Shown here: piece after piece, positions 48,315 through 58,627 of the stretch
Layout: each line of letters opens with the position of its first letter
How positions within the stretch are numbered: position 1 is the stretch's first letter
NCBI RefSeq assembly: GCF_940677205.1
Contig: NZ_OW712331.1
Span: 1,364,001 to 1,428,000, forward strand
DNA length: 64,000 nucleotides
Origin: [Clostridium] colinum
Lineage (GTDB): Bacteria; Bacillota; Clostridia; Lachnospirales; CAG-274
Direction: 5' to 3'
The notes under the pieces: generated by a model
What the model saw: the letters and a program-made list of their open reading frames with translations, nothing else
What the model was told of the DNA's origin: nothing
The model's database searches: none
Translations under genes and position numbers: made by a program

Positions 48315-49982
48315 TTATATAACTCCCATATCAAACAAATATTCATTTAAAATTTCGTAGTTTTTAAAAAACTTAAATTTTATTTTCATACTTTTATTGC
48401 TATATATTGTTATACTTTCTATTAAATTTAATAGTATTTCTCTATTTAAAATATCATTATCATTTAATATCAAAAAATTATTTAAAAATTCATTATTTAT
48501 TATGTTTTTTTCAAATTCTTTCAAATTTTGTTCTAATACATTTAAATGGGCAATAAAATTATCTTGCTTGGTTATGTATTTATCTTTAATAAATATATAA
48601 TCAACTTTACTTAAAACTCCATCTAAATAATCATTATAAAGTTTTTCATAATTATATTCTATATTTTGTATTTTTTCTTTAGTAATATTTATTTCTTTAA
48701 TTAAATTTTGTTTATGTAAATTTATTTTATTAGTATATTCTTTAAATTCAATTATTTTATTAATATCTTTTGATAGTTTTATATTTAATTTTATAGTTTC
48801 TAAAATAGTTTTTAGTATAACATCTTCTCTTATACCTTTAAAATTACATTTATCTACTACTTTATATCTTCCTTCACAAATAATCCTATTTTGTATGTTA
48901 ACTTTATTTAGTTCATAAGTTTTTATATTTACTCTTTTAGTAAGATTTCTACCACAACAACCACATTTTAATAAGCCTTTCAAAATATCTTCTTTTTTAT
49001 TTGTATACTTATTTTTATTATATTTTAATGTTACATTTTCATTTATAGCTTGTACTTTATAAAATGTTTCTTTATCTATTATTGGTGTATGATTATTTTC
49101 TTTAATTATCCAACTTTCTTTATTAACAGGCAATTGTTTTTTATTATTTTCTACTCTTTTAGTATATTTACCTTGACATAAGTTTCCAATATAAATATCA
49201 TTTTTTAAAATTCTATTAACAGCTTCTCTATTCCATTTTGTATTAGCATATTTATTAGATTTTAAAATTCCTATTTTATAAAAATATTTAGCAGGCGAAT
49301 CTATATTTAATTTTTCTAATTTTAATGCAATATCACTACAACTATAATTTTGTAATCTCCAATTAAAAATATCTATAACAACTTGATTAACATTATTATC
49401 TATAATAATTTTACCTTTATTTTCTTTATCTTTTAAATATCCATAAGGTGCAAAAGCACATAAATGCTCTCCACTTTCTTTTTTCTGTGTTAAACTAGCT
49501 AAAATTTTTTTAGATATATCTTTCGAATAAAATTCATTAATAATATTTTTTAATTGCATAGATAATATATCATTACCATTAATATTATTACTATCAAACA
49601 TATCATTAATAGCAATAAATCTTACATTTAAAAATGGTAATATATTTTCAATATAATTAGTACATTCTTTATAATCTCGCCCAAATCTTGATAAATCTTT
49701 TACTATAATACAATTTATTTTTTTTAATTTTATATCATTTAAAAGCCTTTGAAATTCATTTCTTTCAAAATTTCTACCTGTTTTATTATTATCCTCATAA
49801 ATATCTATTAATTTAAAATCATCGTTTTTATTAATATAATCTAAAATTATATTTTTTTGATTTTCAATAGTACTTTCATCATTTGTATTATTATTTAAAA
49901 TTGAAAGTCGAACATAAGCACCCACCTTGTATATTTTTTTTAAGCTAGTTGCATTATCTACTTTTCTGCTTTTTCTTGCCAT
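48315..49982 (-). CDS. Large serine recombinase B2
   Basis: The 555-residue counterpart of A2 has the same MARKSR start. The catalytic serine is in YVRLS, and KTGRNFERNEF and IIVKDLSRFGRDYKEC follow. The zinc ribbon is CGCCGRN...CEGRYKVVDKC, with a long coiled coil after it. Three bases separate it from B1, so translation is probably coupled. Confidence 0.9.
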   Translation of the reverse strand: MARKSRKVDNATSLKKIYKVGAYVRLSILNNNTNDESTIENQKNIILDYINKNDDFKLIDIYEDNNKTGRNFERNEFQRLLNDIKLKKINCIIVKDLSRFGRDYKECTNYIENILPFLNVRFIAINDMFDSNNINGNDILSMQLKNIINEFYSKDISKKILASLTQKKESGEHLCAFAPYGYLKDKENKGKIIIDNNVNQVVIDIFNWRLQNYSCSDIALKLEKLNIDSPAKYFYKIGILKSNKYANTKWNREAVNRILKNDIYIGNLCQGKYTKRVENNKKQLPVNKESWIIKENNHTPIIDKETFYKVQAINENVTLKYNKNKYTNKKEDILKGLLKCGCCGRNLTKRVNIKTYELNKVNIQNRIICEGRYKVVDKCNFKGIREDVILKTILETIKLNIKLSKDINKIIEFKEYTNKINLHKQNLIKEINITKEKIQNIEYNYEKLYNDYLDGVLSKVDYIFIKDKYITKQDNFIAHLNVLEQNLKEFEKNIINNEFLNNFLILNDNDILNREILLNLIESITIYSNKSMKIKFKFFKNYEILNEYLFDMGVI

Positions 49983-49994
49983 ACAAATATCCCC

Positions 49995-51599
49995 CTATAA
50001 ATTTTCAAGTTCACTTAAAATTTGGGTTATTTGTTTGTATTGTTCTTCAAACCTAAATTTAATAGATATTCTTAAATCTTCATAAACATAAATTTTCTCA
50101 ATTAAAGAAACAACTAATTTTCTATCTAATTTTTCAATATCTTTATATTGAGTAAAATATTTTATAAATTGTTGCTCCTCCGAATTTCCATCTATTAAGT
50201 TTTTTAATTTATTTTTTAATGTTTTAGTACTTTTTTCTAAAATATTTATTTTATCTTCTAATATTCCACTAAATTTAATATACTCATCTTTATTTATTAA
50301 ACCATCTTTAAAATCTTCATATACTTTAAACTTACGTTCTTGTAATTTTATAATGCTATTTTTATTGTCATTAATGTTGGTATCTAATTTTTGTATTTTA
50401 TTTTCTGTATATGATAATTCTTTAAGATTTTCTATCATTTTTTCAATATCTAGTAAAGCTTTTATATGTACTTTTATAGCTTGTAACACAGCATCTTCTA
50501 TTACTATATCTCTAATGGAATGCTTTGTACAACCATTTTTCTTTATTGCACCAGAACAAACATAATAAATGTATCTTTTGTCTGGTTTTCCATAATTTTT
50601 TCTTATTAAAGTACTTCCACAATCTGCACAATATAAAATACCAGAAAGTAGAAATAATTTATCTTTATTAGTAGCTATTCTTGTATCAGAACGCATTAAA
50701 CTTTGAACCATTTCAAAGGTATTTTTATCTATAATAGCTTTATGAGAATTTTCTGAAATTACCCATTTTTCTTTATCATTTTGAATTTTTTTCTTTACTT
50801 TATAATTTAAAGTAGTAGTTTTTCCTTGTTCTAACACACCAATATATACAGGGTTTGTTAAAATTCTTATTATAGCATTATGATGCCATTTTCCGATAGA
50901 TTTAGATTTAAAGCCATTATTAAAATTTAGTCCTATATGTTTTTTATATTCTTGAGGTGATAAAATACCATCTTTATTAAGTTTTTCGGCTATTTTAATA
51001 TGGGAATACCCTTCTAATTTTAATTTAAAGATTTCTTGTACTATTTTTGCAGCATATTCATCTACAACTAATTTATTTTTATCATTAGGGTCTTTTAGAT
51101 AACCATATGTTGCAAATGCCCCTATAAATTGTCCATTTTTTTTCTTTATTTCAAGTTGGCTTCTTACTTTCATTGAAATATCTCTTAAATAAGCATCATT
51201 TATAAGATTTTTAAAAGGTACTATTAAATTTGTATTATCGCCGTTTATACTATCATAATCATCATTAATAGAAATAAATCTTACTTCCATAAATGGAAAT
51301 ATCTCTTCTATATATTTACTAACTTCTACAAAATTACGTCCAAATCTTGAAAAATCTTTTACTATAATACAATTTATCTTTTTTTGCTTTACTTCTTCCA
51401 TCAACTCCTTAAAGCCAGGTCTCTCAAAATCACTTCCACTGTAACCATCATCAACTTTTATTGAAACTAGTTCAAAATCTTCTCTTTCATCAATAAAAGA
51501 TTGTATTAAAGCTTTTTGATTTGTTATACTTTCACTTTCATTTTGTTTACCATCATCACGAGAAATTCTTAAATACATTCCAACTTTAAATTTTTTCAT
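49995..51599 (-). CDS. Large serine recombinase B3
   Basis: The 534-residue counterpart of A3 has the catalytic serine in YLRIS (residue 13) and IIVKDFSRFGRNFVEV near 80. The zinc ribbon is CADCGST...CSGAIKKNGC. It is the first gene of operon B and follows the conserved hairpin and the DUF6870-like gene, as in operon A. Confidence 0.9.
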   Translation of the reverse strand: MKKFKVGMYLRISRDDGKQNESESITNQKALIQSFIDEREDFELVSIKVDDGYSGSDFERPGFKELMEEVKQKKINCIIVKDFSRFGRNFVEVSKYIEEIFPFMEVRFISINDDYDSINGDNTNLIVPFKNLINDAYLRDISMKVRSQLEIKKKNGQFIGAFATYGYLKDPNDKNKLVVDEYAAKIVQEIFKLKLEGYSHIKIAEKLNKDGILSPQEYKKHIGLNFNNGFKSKSIGKWHHNAIIRILTNPVYIGVLEQGKTTTLNYKVKKKIQNDKEKWVISENSHKAIIDKNTFEMVQSLMRSDTRIATNKDKLFLLSGILYCADCGSTLIRKNYGKPDKRYIYYVCSGAIKKNGCTKHSIRDIVIEDAVLQAIKVHIKALLDIEKMIENLKELSYTENKIQKLDTNINDNKNSIIKLQERKFKVYEDFKDGLINKDEYIKFSGILEDKINILEKSTKTLKNKLKNLIDGNSEEQQFIKYFTQYKDIEKLDRKLVVSLIEKIYVYEDLRISIKFRFEEQYKQITQILSELENL

Positions 51600-51635
51600 T
51601 TTTTTACACTCCTAGTGAATTATTTAATCAAAAAA

Positions 51636-51722
51636 TAGTTAAAAAATCAACTAGAATATTTTGTGTCTTATTTTTTTTGAAAGTATATCACAAAATTTTT
51701 TATATGTCTAGTTGATTTTTTA
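51636..51722 (-). promoter_or_regulatory. Conserved inverted repeat upstream of recombinase operon B
   Basis: The arms AAAATCAACTAGA and TCTAGTTGATTTT flank an inner helix, ATTTTGTG/CACAAAAT, around a TTGAAAGTATAT-type loop. The outer stem is identical to the one at 25258-25335 and the loop is closely similar. A T tract follows on the minus strand. It may be an attenuator of the recombinase genes or a protein-binding site. Confidence 0.6.
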
Positions 51723-51731
51723 TGTATTTTA

Positions 51732-52025
51732 TTAATTTTTAAAATGAGTATTAATGCAATCTTCAATTGTAATATTGTTATTACACTCATTATATGTAGT
51801 ATTAACAATTATATCTCCTACTTTAAAAAAATATGGATTTTTTATTACTTTTAAAAAATTTAAAATTTTTAATTGATATGGTAAATTAGCATCTATTTTT
51901 ATTTTGCTAATATCTACTAAATCTTCTCTTTTTACTTCTCTAATATCCATATTTTTTAATTTATCAAAGTCTATATTTTTATATAATTTTATTTCTTCTT
52001 TAGATAAATTATAACTATTAAACAT
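51732..52025 (-). CDS. DUF6870-like small protein (copy B)
   Basis: The 97-residue paralogue of 25345-25626 shares MDIREVKREDLVDISKIKID and the IKNPYFFKVGDIIVNTTYNE stretch. AAAGGAGAG precedes the ATG at 52025, so earlier in-frame starts are unlikely. It occupies the same place relative to recombinases B1-B3 as copy A does to A1-A3. Confidence 0.65.
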   Translation of the reverse strand: MFNSYNLSKEEIKLYKNIDFDKLKNMDIREVKREDLVDISKIKIDANLPYQLKILNFLKVIKNPYFFKVGDIIVNTTYNECNNNITIEDCINTHFKN

Positions 52026-52187
52026 ATTATCTCTCCTTTTTAATTTAATATATTTAATTAGCTTTTTATTTATTCTAAAAATATATTTAAGCACATAATA
52101 ATACAAAAAAGATAATCTATATAAAATATAGTTACCTTTTTTAATTAAATTAATTAATAATAAGTGTTTTTATTAAACTTTATTTTA

Positions 52188-52796
52188 TTATATAAAATCT
52201 TCTGACTTATAAATATTATATCCTTCATAATAGTAACTTGCATCTATACCTTTTATATAAACTTGCCTATCATTTATTTTATCTGTGAGAGCTTGTTTTA
52301 TTAGTACTTTTATTTCTATATCTTTTATAGGGCTTCTTTCCATTGCAAGTAAATAATCATTCTTATTTATTCTACCCCAATCTACAACCATTTTAATTTC
52401 TTTTTTAAGTATTAAGTCAAGCCAAATTCTAGTGGCTCTTCCATTCCCTTCTCTAAAAGGATGTGCTATGTTCATCTCTACATATTTTTCTATAATTTCA
52501 TCAAAATTAGATTGCGGCATATTATCTATATAATTTAAAGATTGTTCTAAATACATAAGTGGAGCAAATCTAAAATTTCCTTTTGCTACATTTACATTTC
52601 TTATTGTACCTGCAAAATTATATATATCTTCAAATAAAAACTTATGTATTTTTGCTAAACATTTAAAGCTACCTACTTCACTATCTTCTATAATATTATT
52701 TTCAAATAATTGTATGGCTTTAGCTTTACTTATCTTTTCTTCCTGTCTAGCAAGTTCAGTATAATCTGTAATACCTAGCTTATTTTCTAATATCAT
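52188..52796 (-). CDS. Fic family protein
   Basis: The 202-residue protein has the Fic active site HPFREGNGRATRIW near residue 112 and the flap segment RNVNVAKGNFRFAP near 67. Fic enzymes transfer AMP or other groups to proteins; compact forms like this often act as toxins (VbhT-like). No small antitoxin with the inhibitory (S/T)xxxE(G/N) motif was seen beside it. It may be self-inhibited or act as a free toxin. The catalytic histidine is present. Confidence 0.88.
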   Translation of the reverse strand: MILENKLGITDYTELARQEEKISKAKAIQLFENNIIEDSEVGSFKCLAKIHKFLFEDIYNFAGTIRNVNVAKGNFRFAPLMYLEQSLNYIDNMPQSNFDEIIEKYVEMNIAHPFREGNGRATRIWLDLILKKEIKMVVDWGRINKNDYLLAMERSPIKDIEIKVLIKQALTDKINDRQVYIKGIDASYYYEGYNIYKSEDFI

Positions 52797-53372
52797 AAAC
52801 TTACTCCTTTTATAATGTTTGATAATATTATAACATAATTTATTATTAGTGTAAATCTATCAATGTTAATATAAAAATAAAATGAACACACAATTATTTT
52901 AAATATTATTTTTATTTTTCCTACTTAATATTATTACCTTATAATGATATAATACATATAATATATTTATTTTTTTATTAAAATATGAAAGTTATATACT
53001 TTATCTTAATTTTTTAATTGTATTCAAATCTAAATTAGTCAATCTCTACATTCACTATTTCTTTTTTATTATTTATAGTTTTAATATATATAATTGAAAG
53101 TTTATATCTTAAATATTCTTTTTATATGTCTATTTTTTTAATTTTAATGTATTTATTTTGTTATACTAAGTCAAAACAAATTAAAAAAAGAAACTAATAT
53201 ATTTTTATTTTATTTCAAAGCAAATATTATATTAAATCAAAAATCTACTTTTGTACTTAATATAATAAAGTTGAACCTTAAATTAATTTTTTATCTATAT
53301 TATATACATAAATTTAATCATTATAAATAAATTATTTTATAATTTTAATATAACTTATTAGAAAAAATTAAT
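52797..53372. other. AT-rich intergenic region
   Basis: About 575 bases without a supportable gene or RNA. Promoters for the Fic gene probably lie at its left end. Nothing else is recognisable. Confidence 0.5.
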
Positions 53373-54844
53373 TTATATTTCGCCTTCTTTAGCTTGATTC
53401 AAAATTTTTTCTATTCTTTTTTTTGTTTTATCTTTTATGTCTGAAGAATCTTCAATTTTATCATAAGCAAGATGATTTATATCAAATGGTACGGTTTTAC
53501 AAATATCAGTTTCTTGAAAATAAAAAATCATACGAGATGTTCCAACATGTTGTAAGGCATATCCCACTTCTAACATAACATTATGACGTGCTCCTGTTAA
53601 ATCTGCTATAAATATATCACATGTTCTTATATCTTTATACATTCTATCTCTAATATCAAATGTAGCAGTATCTAGAGTTCCTAAATCAGTTGATTCTAAT
53701 TTTAAATCTTCTACAACAACTTCCTTTATTACCTTTCGTCTATTCATAGAATCTTTATAAGCTTTATCTGTTTCTTGTGGATACCATCTAGCAAGAAATA
53801 CTTTTTTAGGAATTCTTTCATATATTGAATTATAAATATTTATTAAATCTTTAATACGTAAATTTTTTATATCTCCAATATTATTTTTATTTATACAAGA
53901 TATAAATGCTTCATATTTTTCTTTTTCATTATTTAATTTATAAAAAGTCATTACTGCTAAAATAGATATATTATCTGTTATATTTGTTAATAATGATTCT
54001 CTAATTGAACTGTTAATTTCTGTAATATTTTCTCTAACTATCGAAACTAAATCTTTATCTTTTAAGTCTTTCTGATTATTTAAAAGATAATTAAATAATT
54101 CTATAAAATAAGTATATTTATTTTTACTTATAAATTTATTAACTTGTGGAAATAAAGTTAAATCAATACTTTTGCAAAGTTTCCTTGTATATAAATATTC
54201 TTTTCCAAAACTATTATCATTTTCTAAAACTTCATCACTAAAGAGCTGTTCACTTTCTATTATAACCTTTAAATTTTCTTCGGTTTTTAGTGGGACTTGT
54301 TTAGTATTAATATTATGAAATAATGCTCTACAAAACTTATCTGTTTCATCTTTTTCTCTAAATAATAATAAACAAAAAGGTATATTATAATTTTTAAACT
54401 TATCATTTTCAGAAACAGCACTCAGCCTATGATTTCCATCAATTTTCAAAAACTTAATAATATTATCTTCTTCAAAATCTATATAAATAGATTGGACTAT
54501 ATCACAATAATTAATATTTTTTCTATTATTAGAAATAGAAATATTAAAATTACCAATTTTTTTCCTTCTTAAAGGTTTTCTATATCTAATAGTTTCATAT
54601 AATATATCTATAGCTAATTTATCAGCTTTATTAGCCGCAAGGTCAACACAAAGTATTACTTCCGGAAAAAAAGTAAAATTTCCACTATTTAAAAATTCCT
54701 TCATTTCCCCTGTATGCTCTTTAATTAAATCTCTCTGTATACCCTCAATAGATTGTGAACTGTTTGCAATATTTATCATTGGTGCAAAGCCACGTACACA
54801 AAAAAATTTTTCATAGACATATCTACAATACCAGTTAACTTCAT
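53373..54844 (-). pseudogene. DGQHR/DndB-like protein with deoxyribosyltransferase/TIR-like C-terminus, N-terminal frameshift
   Basis: The open frame from 54779 encodes 468 residues. Residues 1-150 resemble DGQHR/DndB-type domains: GIQRDLIKEHTGEMKEFL, FFPEVILCVDL, a KIDGNHRLSA loop and FHNINTKQVPL. A helical middle follows. The last 120 residues form a Rossmann-like domain with KKVFLARWYP, CDIFIADLTGARHNVMLEVGYAL and VPFDINH, as in nucleoside deoxyribosyltransferase/TIR-like effectors. The true start is probably the ATG at 54844, overlapping the hsdS stop. That frame leads into the main one if the seven-A run (plus strand, 54800-54806) is one base longer. It was made with hsdM and hsdS. Confidence 0.65.
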
Positions 54845-56163
54845 AAGTTACCCTCCAATAATATTTTTTCTACTTTTTCTTTAGCTATTCGTACTATTTC
54901 TTCTGCTTCTTTTTCTAATTGTTTAGCTTTTAAACGGATATTTTTTATTTGTAAGACTATTTCGTTTTGTTTGCCATCATCTGGTATAGGAATATAAAAT
55001 GACTTAATAATTGGAATTGTTATATTTTCTTGTACTGTACCTATTTTATTTTTTTCAAAATATTTTTTACCTATTATGCTATTTATAACATATGATACAT
55101 ACTCACTATTTAAATTATTTATAATAAATTTAATCATAAATGAACCAAAAGCAAAATTATTATGTTTTTTATCTACAACACTACAAATACCTATACTACC
55201 ACTTCGTGATATTAATAAATCTCCAGTATTTACTTTACTACTACTTAATTTACTTTCCAAATCTGTTGGCAAATATACCATTTCATTACTATTAAGTTCA
55301 TTTTCATTCAAATTTTTTATTCTTAATAATGGTATTCCACTATCTACATAACAATTATTTATAGATGCTCCATATGTTATATATGTAATAAAATCTCCAA
55401 GTTTTTTAGCTTTAAATTTACAATTTAAAATAGCATTTTCATATTTATTATATGAAGTCTTATGATAAAATACATCAAATCTGCTGTCTAAAACATTATT
55501 TGAATCTACATAGAACATTCTATTTTCAAGACTATCTTCTTCTTCTTTTGGTATATCAATACCAAGTTCATTTAAAATATAATTATTTATACTTTCAATA
55601 AGTTGTTTTGCTTCATTTTCTTTTCGTTGTTTTGTTTCATAAGCAATATCCATTATTTCAATTATTTTTTGTTGTATAGATTTATCTAGTTTGGGAATCA
55701 AAACTTTACTTAATTGTAAATTATTAATATACAAATGTGTAGTTTTTGTTGCAAGTCTAAATAATTGAATTTGTCCTAATAAACTATCTAAAAATATAGC
55801 AACATATTTAGGTATAAAATTATTATCATTTATAGAAATTTTAGCTAAGTTTTGACTAATATTTCCCATCAAATCATTATTATATATATATCCTATTTTA
55901 CCAACACTTCCAACAACAGCAACCAAAATATCACCTTCACAACATCTAGAACGTTTTAATTCTTCATCAAATTCTAATGTTATATATTGGCTTTTTTTCA
56001 TTTCATATATAGATATATCTTGAGAACGATAATATAAAATCCCTTTACTTTCAAATATACCACCTGGCGGTGTAGAACCATTTACTATTTTCTTACTAAT
56101 ACTTCCTAAAGTTTTATAAGTAGTTTCTTTTATTATATTTATTTTTTTTATTATTTCAGGCAA
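54841..56163 (-). CDS. hsdS: Restriction system specificity subunit (hsdS-like)
   Basis: The 440-residue protein has two HsdS target-recognition domains. The first has KKIVNGSTPPGGIFESKGILYYRSQDI; the second starts near residue 240 with KAKKLGDFITYITYGASINN. Helices such as SIQQKIIEIMDIAYETKQRKENEAKQL separate them. The frame is open further upstream (FDKNKLFILNWGELDRRLDSEYY), which is typical HsdS N-terminal sequence. The native start is probably the ATG overlapping the end of hsdM near 56254, reached only if one A is lost from the run at 56230-56233. So it is either shortened or frameshifted. Confidence 0.8.
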   Translation of the reverse strand: MPEIIKKINIIKETTYKTLGSISKKIVNGSTPPGGIFESKGILYYRSQDISIYEMKKSQYITLEFDEELKRSRCCEGDILVAVVGSVGKIGYIYNNDLMGNISQNLAKISINDNNFIPKYVAIFLDSLLGQIQLFRLATKTTHLYINNLQLSKVLIPKLDKSIQQKIIEIMDIAYETKQRKENEAKQLIESINNYILNELGIDIPKEEEDSLENRMFYVDSNNVLDSRFDVFYHKTSYNKYENAILNCKFKAKKLGDFITYITYGASINNCYVDSGIPLLRIKNLNENELNSNEMVYLPTDLESKLSSSKVNTGDLLISRSGSIGICSVVDKKHNNFAFGSFMIKFIINNLNSEYVSYVINSIIGKKYFEKNKIGTVQENITIPIIKSFYIPIPDDGKQNEIVLQIKNIRLKAKQLEKEAEEIVRIAKEKVEKILLEGNL

Positions 56164-56240
56164 ATAGTATTCAGAGTCAAGCCTTCTATCAAGTTCGCCC
56201 CAATTTAATATAAATAGCTTATTTTTATCAAAATTGGGGC

Positions 56241-58442
56241 TTAAAGAAAAGAACTATCATTTTCTTCTTCTATAGCATTTATAAATCTAGCTAATTCTAT
56301 TGAGATATGTTCTAATTCATTTATACCTGTATTTTCACCTTTAGCATTATATCCTATATTTTCTGCTATTGCCATAAAAATAGGATAGTTTTTTAATCTT
56401 TTTCTAAATTTTTCATCAAATTTTTCCGTCAAAATTTCACGAATTTTTTCTATTTTTTCATCAAATTTTTCTATTATATCTTTTTTCTCTTCTTCTAATA
56501 AATTTAAATTAGCCAAATTTAATTTTTTTGCTTCTTTTATATTTTTTTGTATAATTTTTAGAGTTTTCTTTTTGTCATCAAGTAGTTTAAAAAGCTCCTT
56601 TCCTTCATCACTTTCTTCAAGTAATAAATTTTCTATTTCCTTCCTTGTTGTTTTTCTAGTTAATTTTTCATTTTTACTATACTTTTTTAAAAACATTACC
56701 GAACTTTTAACACCAGCTCCATTTGCGGTAAAAGCTGTTTGAGGCATAGATACAATAGCTATTATACGAAATGTTTCACTAATATAATTTCTAACATATT
56801 GCATACTACTATTTGTCAATATTCCATCCGGTATAACAATAGCTAAATATCCTCCAGGACATAAATATTTTTCAGCTTGTTCAATAAATAAAACTTCTGT
56901 ACTTTGACTAGGACGTTTAGATACTTTACTTTCTGGGTTTAACCAATAACTATCTTTAATAGCTAAGGAATATTGATGTAAATACGCTTTTTCTGTTTGT
57001 TTTATAATAGAACCAAAAGGAGGATTTGTTATTATAAAGTCAAAAGAACCTTCTTTAAAGCCTATATTACCTGTACGCTTTATCAAATCTTCAGGGGCTA
57101 ATAAACCATCTGCACTTACAACATTCGTGTGCCCATCATCATGAATAATCATATTCATTTTTGCAGTTCTTGCTATTTGTTCATTTATTTCTATACCAAA
57201 AAGATTGTTTTCTGCAAAACTATGCCAGTATTTAAACCAACGTTTATAAGCATTAACATCTTCTTTATATTTGGGATATATTTCTGTAGCTTCTCTTCTA
57301 ACTTTATCTAATGCATGAAGTAAAAATCCACCACTTCCACAAGAAGTATCAAGTACTTTACTATCTTTTTTAATTGGTAGGCTATCTATTATAAAACTTA
57401 CAATTTTTCTTGGTGTAAAATATTGACCAAAATCACCACGAAAAAATGAACCCATAAAAGTTTCAAATGCACGCCCTTTACTATCAAGATCTGTGTTTAG
57501 TAAATCAATTCCTTGCAAATATCCTACAACAGTTCTTATTTTATTAGCATTTAGCTTTATATCATCTTTAAATATGTCTGGATCATTTCTACGTTCTCCT
57601 AATTTACGTCCTTCTTCATAAAGATTTTTAATACGTTCTAATAATTTTATATTTGTTTCTTTTTCTGCTTCGCTTTTAGATTCTTCACTGCTATCTTTAG
57701 CTTCAATAGTTATTATTTGAAAATCATAAGCATCTCCTTCTAAACGGTCTTTTTTTTCATCAAAGATTTTACAAAAAATAAGTTTATCAAGCTCATCAAA
57801 AGCTTCTGATGGATTAAGTTCTCCACCACCCCAAAGAGCTTGATGTGCTTGTCTAAAAATATTTGTAAGCTCTGATTCTGTTACTTTTTGAAGTGGTAAT
57901 ACTTCTTGTCCATCTTCTGTTTTTCCACCATTATATCCATATTTATAAGAACTAATTTTTTCAACACCATATTTAGGAATATCTGATATAGATTCACGAA
58001 ATTCACTATTTTTATCAAACTTATAGTATGTATCCTTAATACCTGAAGTAGTCCAAACATATTTAAGAGTACTTGCAGTAGCATGTGCATAGGAAAAAGC
58101 TTGATTAGTTGCCTGTATAAATTCTTGTTCAGAAATATTTTCTTTTTTACATTCAACTATAATATGAGGTAATTTTTGATTATTATCATTATATACTATA
58201 ATATCAGCTTGTTTTATTTCAGAACCTATAGTCACAGAAACAAATTGTCTAATATTTTCAACAGGATATTTATATTGTAATACAAGTTTAGCGAATGTTT
58301 CAGCCTGAACTTTTTCTTCTGGATTATTATAATTTCTCGATTTATTTTCATATAAATATGTAATAATTGATTTATCTAAATTAAACTTAATTAATCCTTT
58401 ATTTTCAGCTTCTTTAATATAATCTATTATTAATGGTTGCAT
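56241..58442 (-). CDS. hsdM: N6-adenine methylase with N-terminal HsdR-like nuclease domain
   Basis: The 733-residue protein has an N-terminal PD-(D/E)XK-type domain (about residues 20-150): GSEIKQADIIVYNDNNQKLPHIIVECKKENI has the Asp and Glu-x-Lys of HsdR_N nucleases. The methylase domain follows, with LDTSCGSGGFLLHAL near 365 and IITNPPFGSII near 470. A coiled coil ends the protein. Having nuclease and methylase in one chain with a separate S subunit, and no HsdR gene nearby, sets it apart from classical type I systems. It starts the operon with the hsdS-like and DGQHR-type genes. AAGGAG precedes the ATG. Confidence 0.85.
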   Translation of the reverse strand: MQPLIIDYIKEAENKGLIKFNLDKSIITYLYENKSRNYNNPEEKVQAETFAKLVLQYKYPVENIRQFVSVTIGSEIKQADIIVYNDNNQKLPHIIVECKKENISEQEFIQATNQAFSYAHATASTLKYVWTTSGIKDTYYKFDKNSEFRESISDIPKYGVEKISSYKYGYNGGKTEDGQEVLPLQKVTESELTNIFRQAHQALWGGGELNPSEAFDELDKLIFCKIFDEKKDRLEGDAYDFQIITIEAKDSSEESKSEAEKETNIKLLERIKNLYEEGRKLGERRNDPDIFKDDIKLNANKIRTVVGYLQGIDLLNTDLDSKGRAFETFMGSFFRGDFGQYFTPRKIVSFIIDSLPIKKDSKVLDTSCGSGGFLLHALDKVRREATEIYPKYKEDVNAYKRWFKYWHSFAENNLFGIEINEQIARTAKMNMIIHDDGHTNVVSADGLLAPEDLIKRTGNIGFKEGSFDFIITNPPFGSIIKQTEKAYLHQYSLAIKDSYWLNPESKVSKRPSQSTEVLFIEQAEKYLCPGGYLAIVIPDGILTNSSMQYVRNYISETFRIIAIVSMPQTAFTANGAGVKSSVMFLKKYSKNEKLTRKTTRKEIENLLLEESDEGKELFKLLDDKKKTLKIIQKNIKEAKKLNLANLNLLEEEKKDIIEKFDEKIEKIREILTEKFDEKFRKRLKNYPIFMAIAENIGYNAKGENTGINELEHISIELARFINAIEEENDSSFL

Positions 58443-58627
58443 TTTTTTCTCCTTATATCTAACAATAAATATTAATAGTATATATATATTTTAATATAAA
58501 TTAGTAATTTTTACAATATAGCTTTTTATAATTAAAAATATAAATTATATATCTATTAAAACTAGTATAAACGAAAATAGTTTTACTTCAATTATGTTTT
58601 ATTTTCATTAAAATAAATTTATAAACT

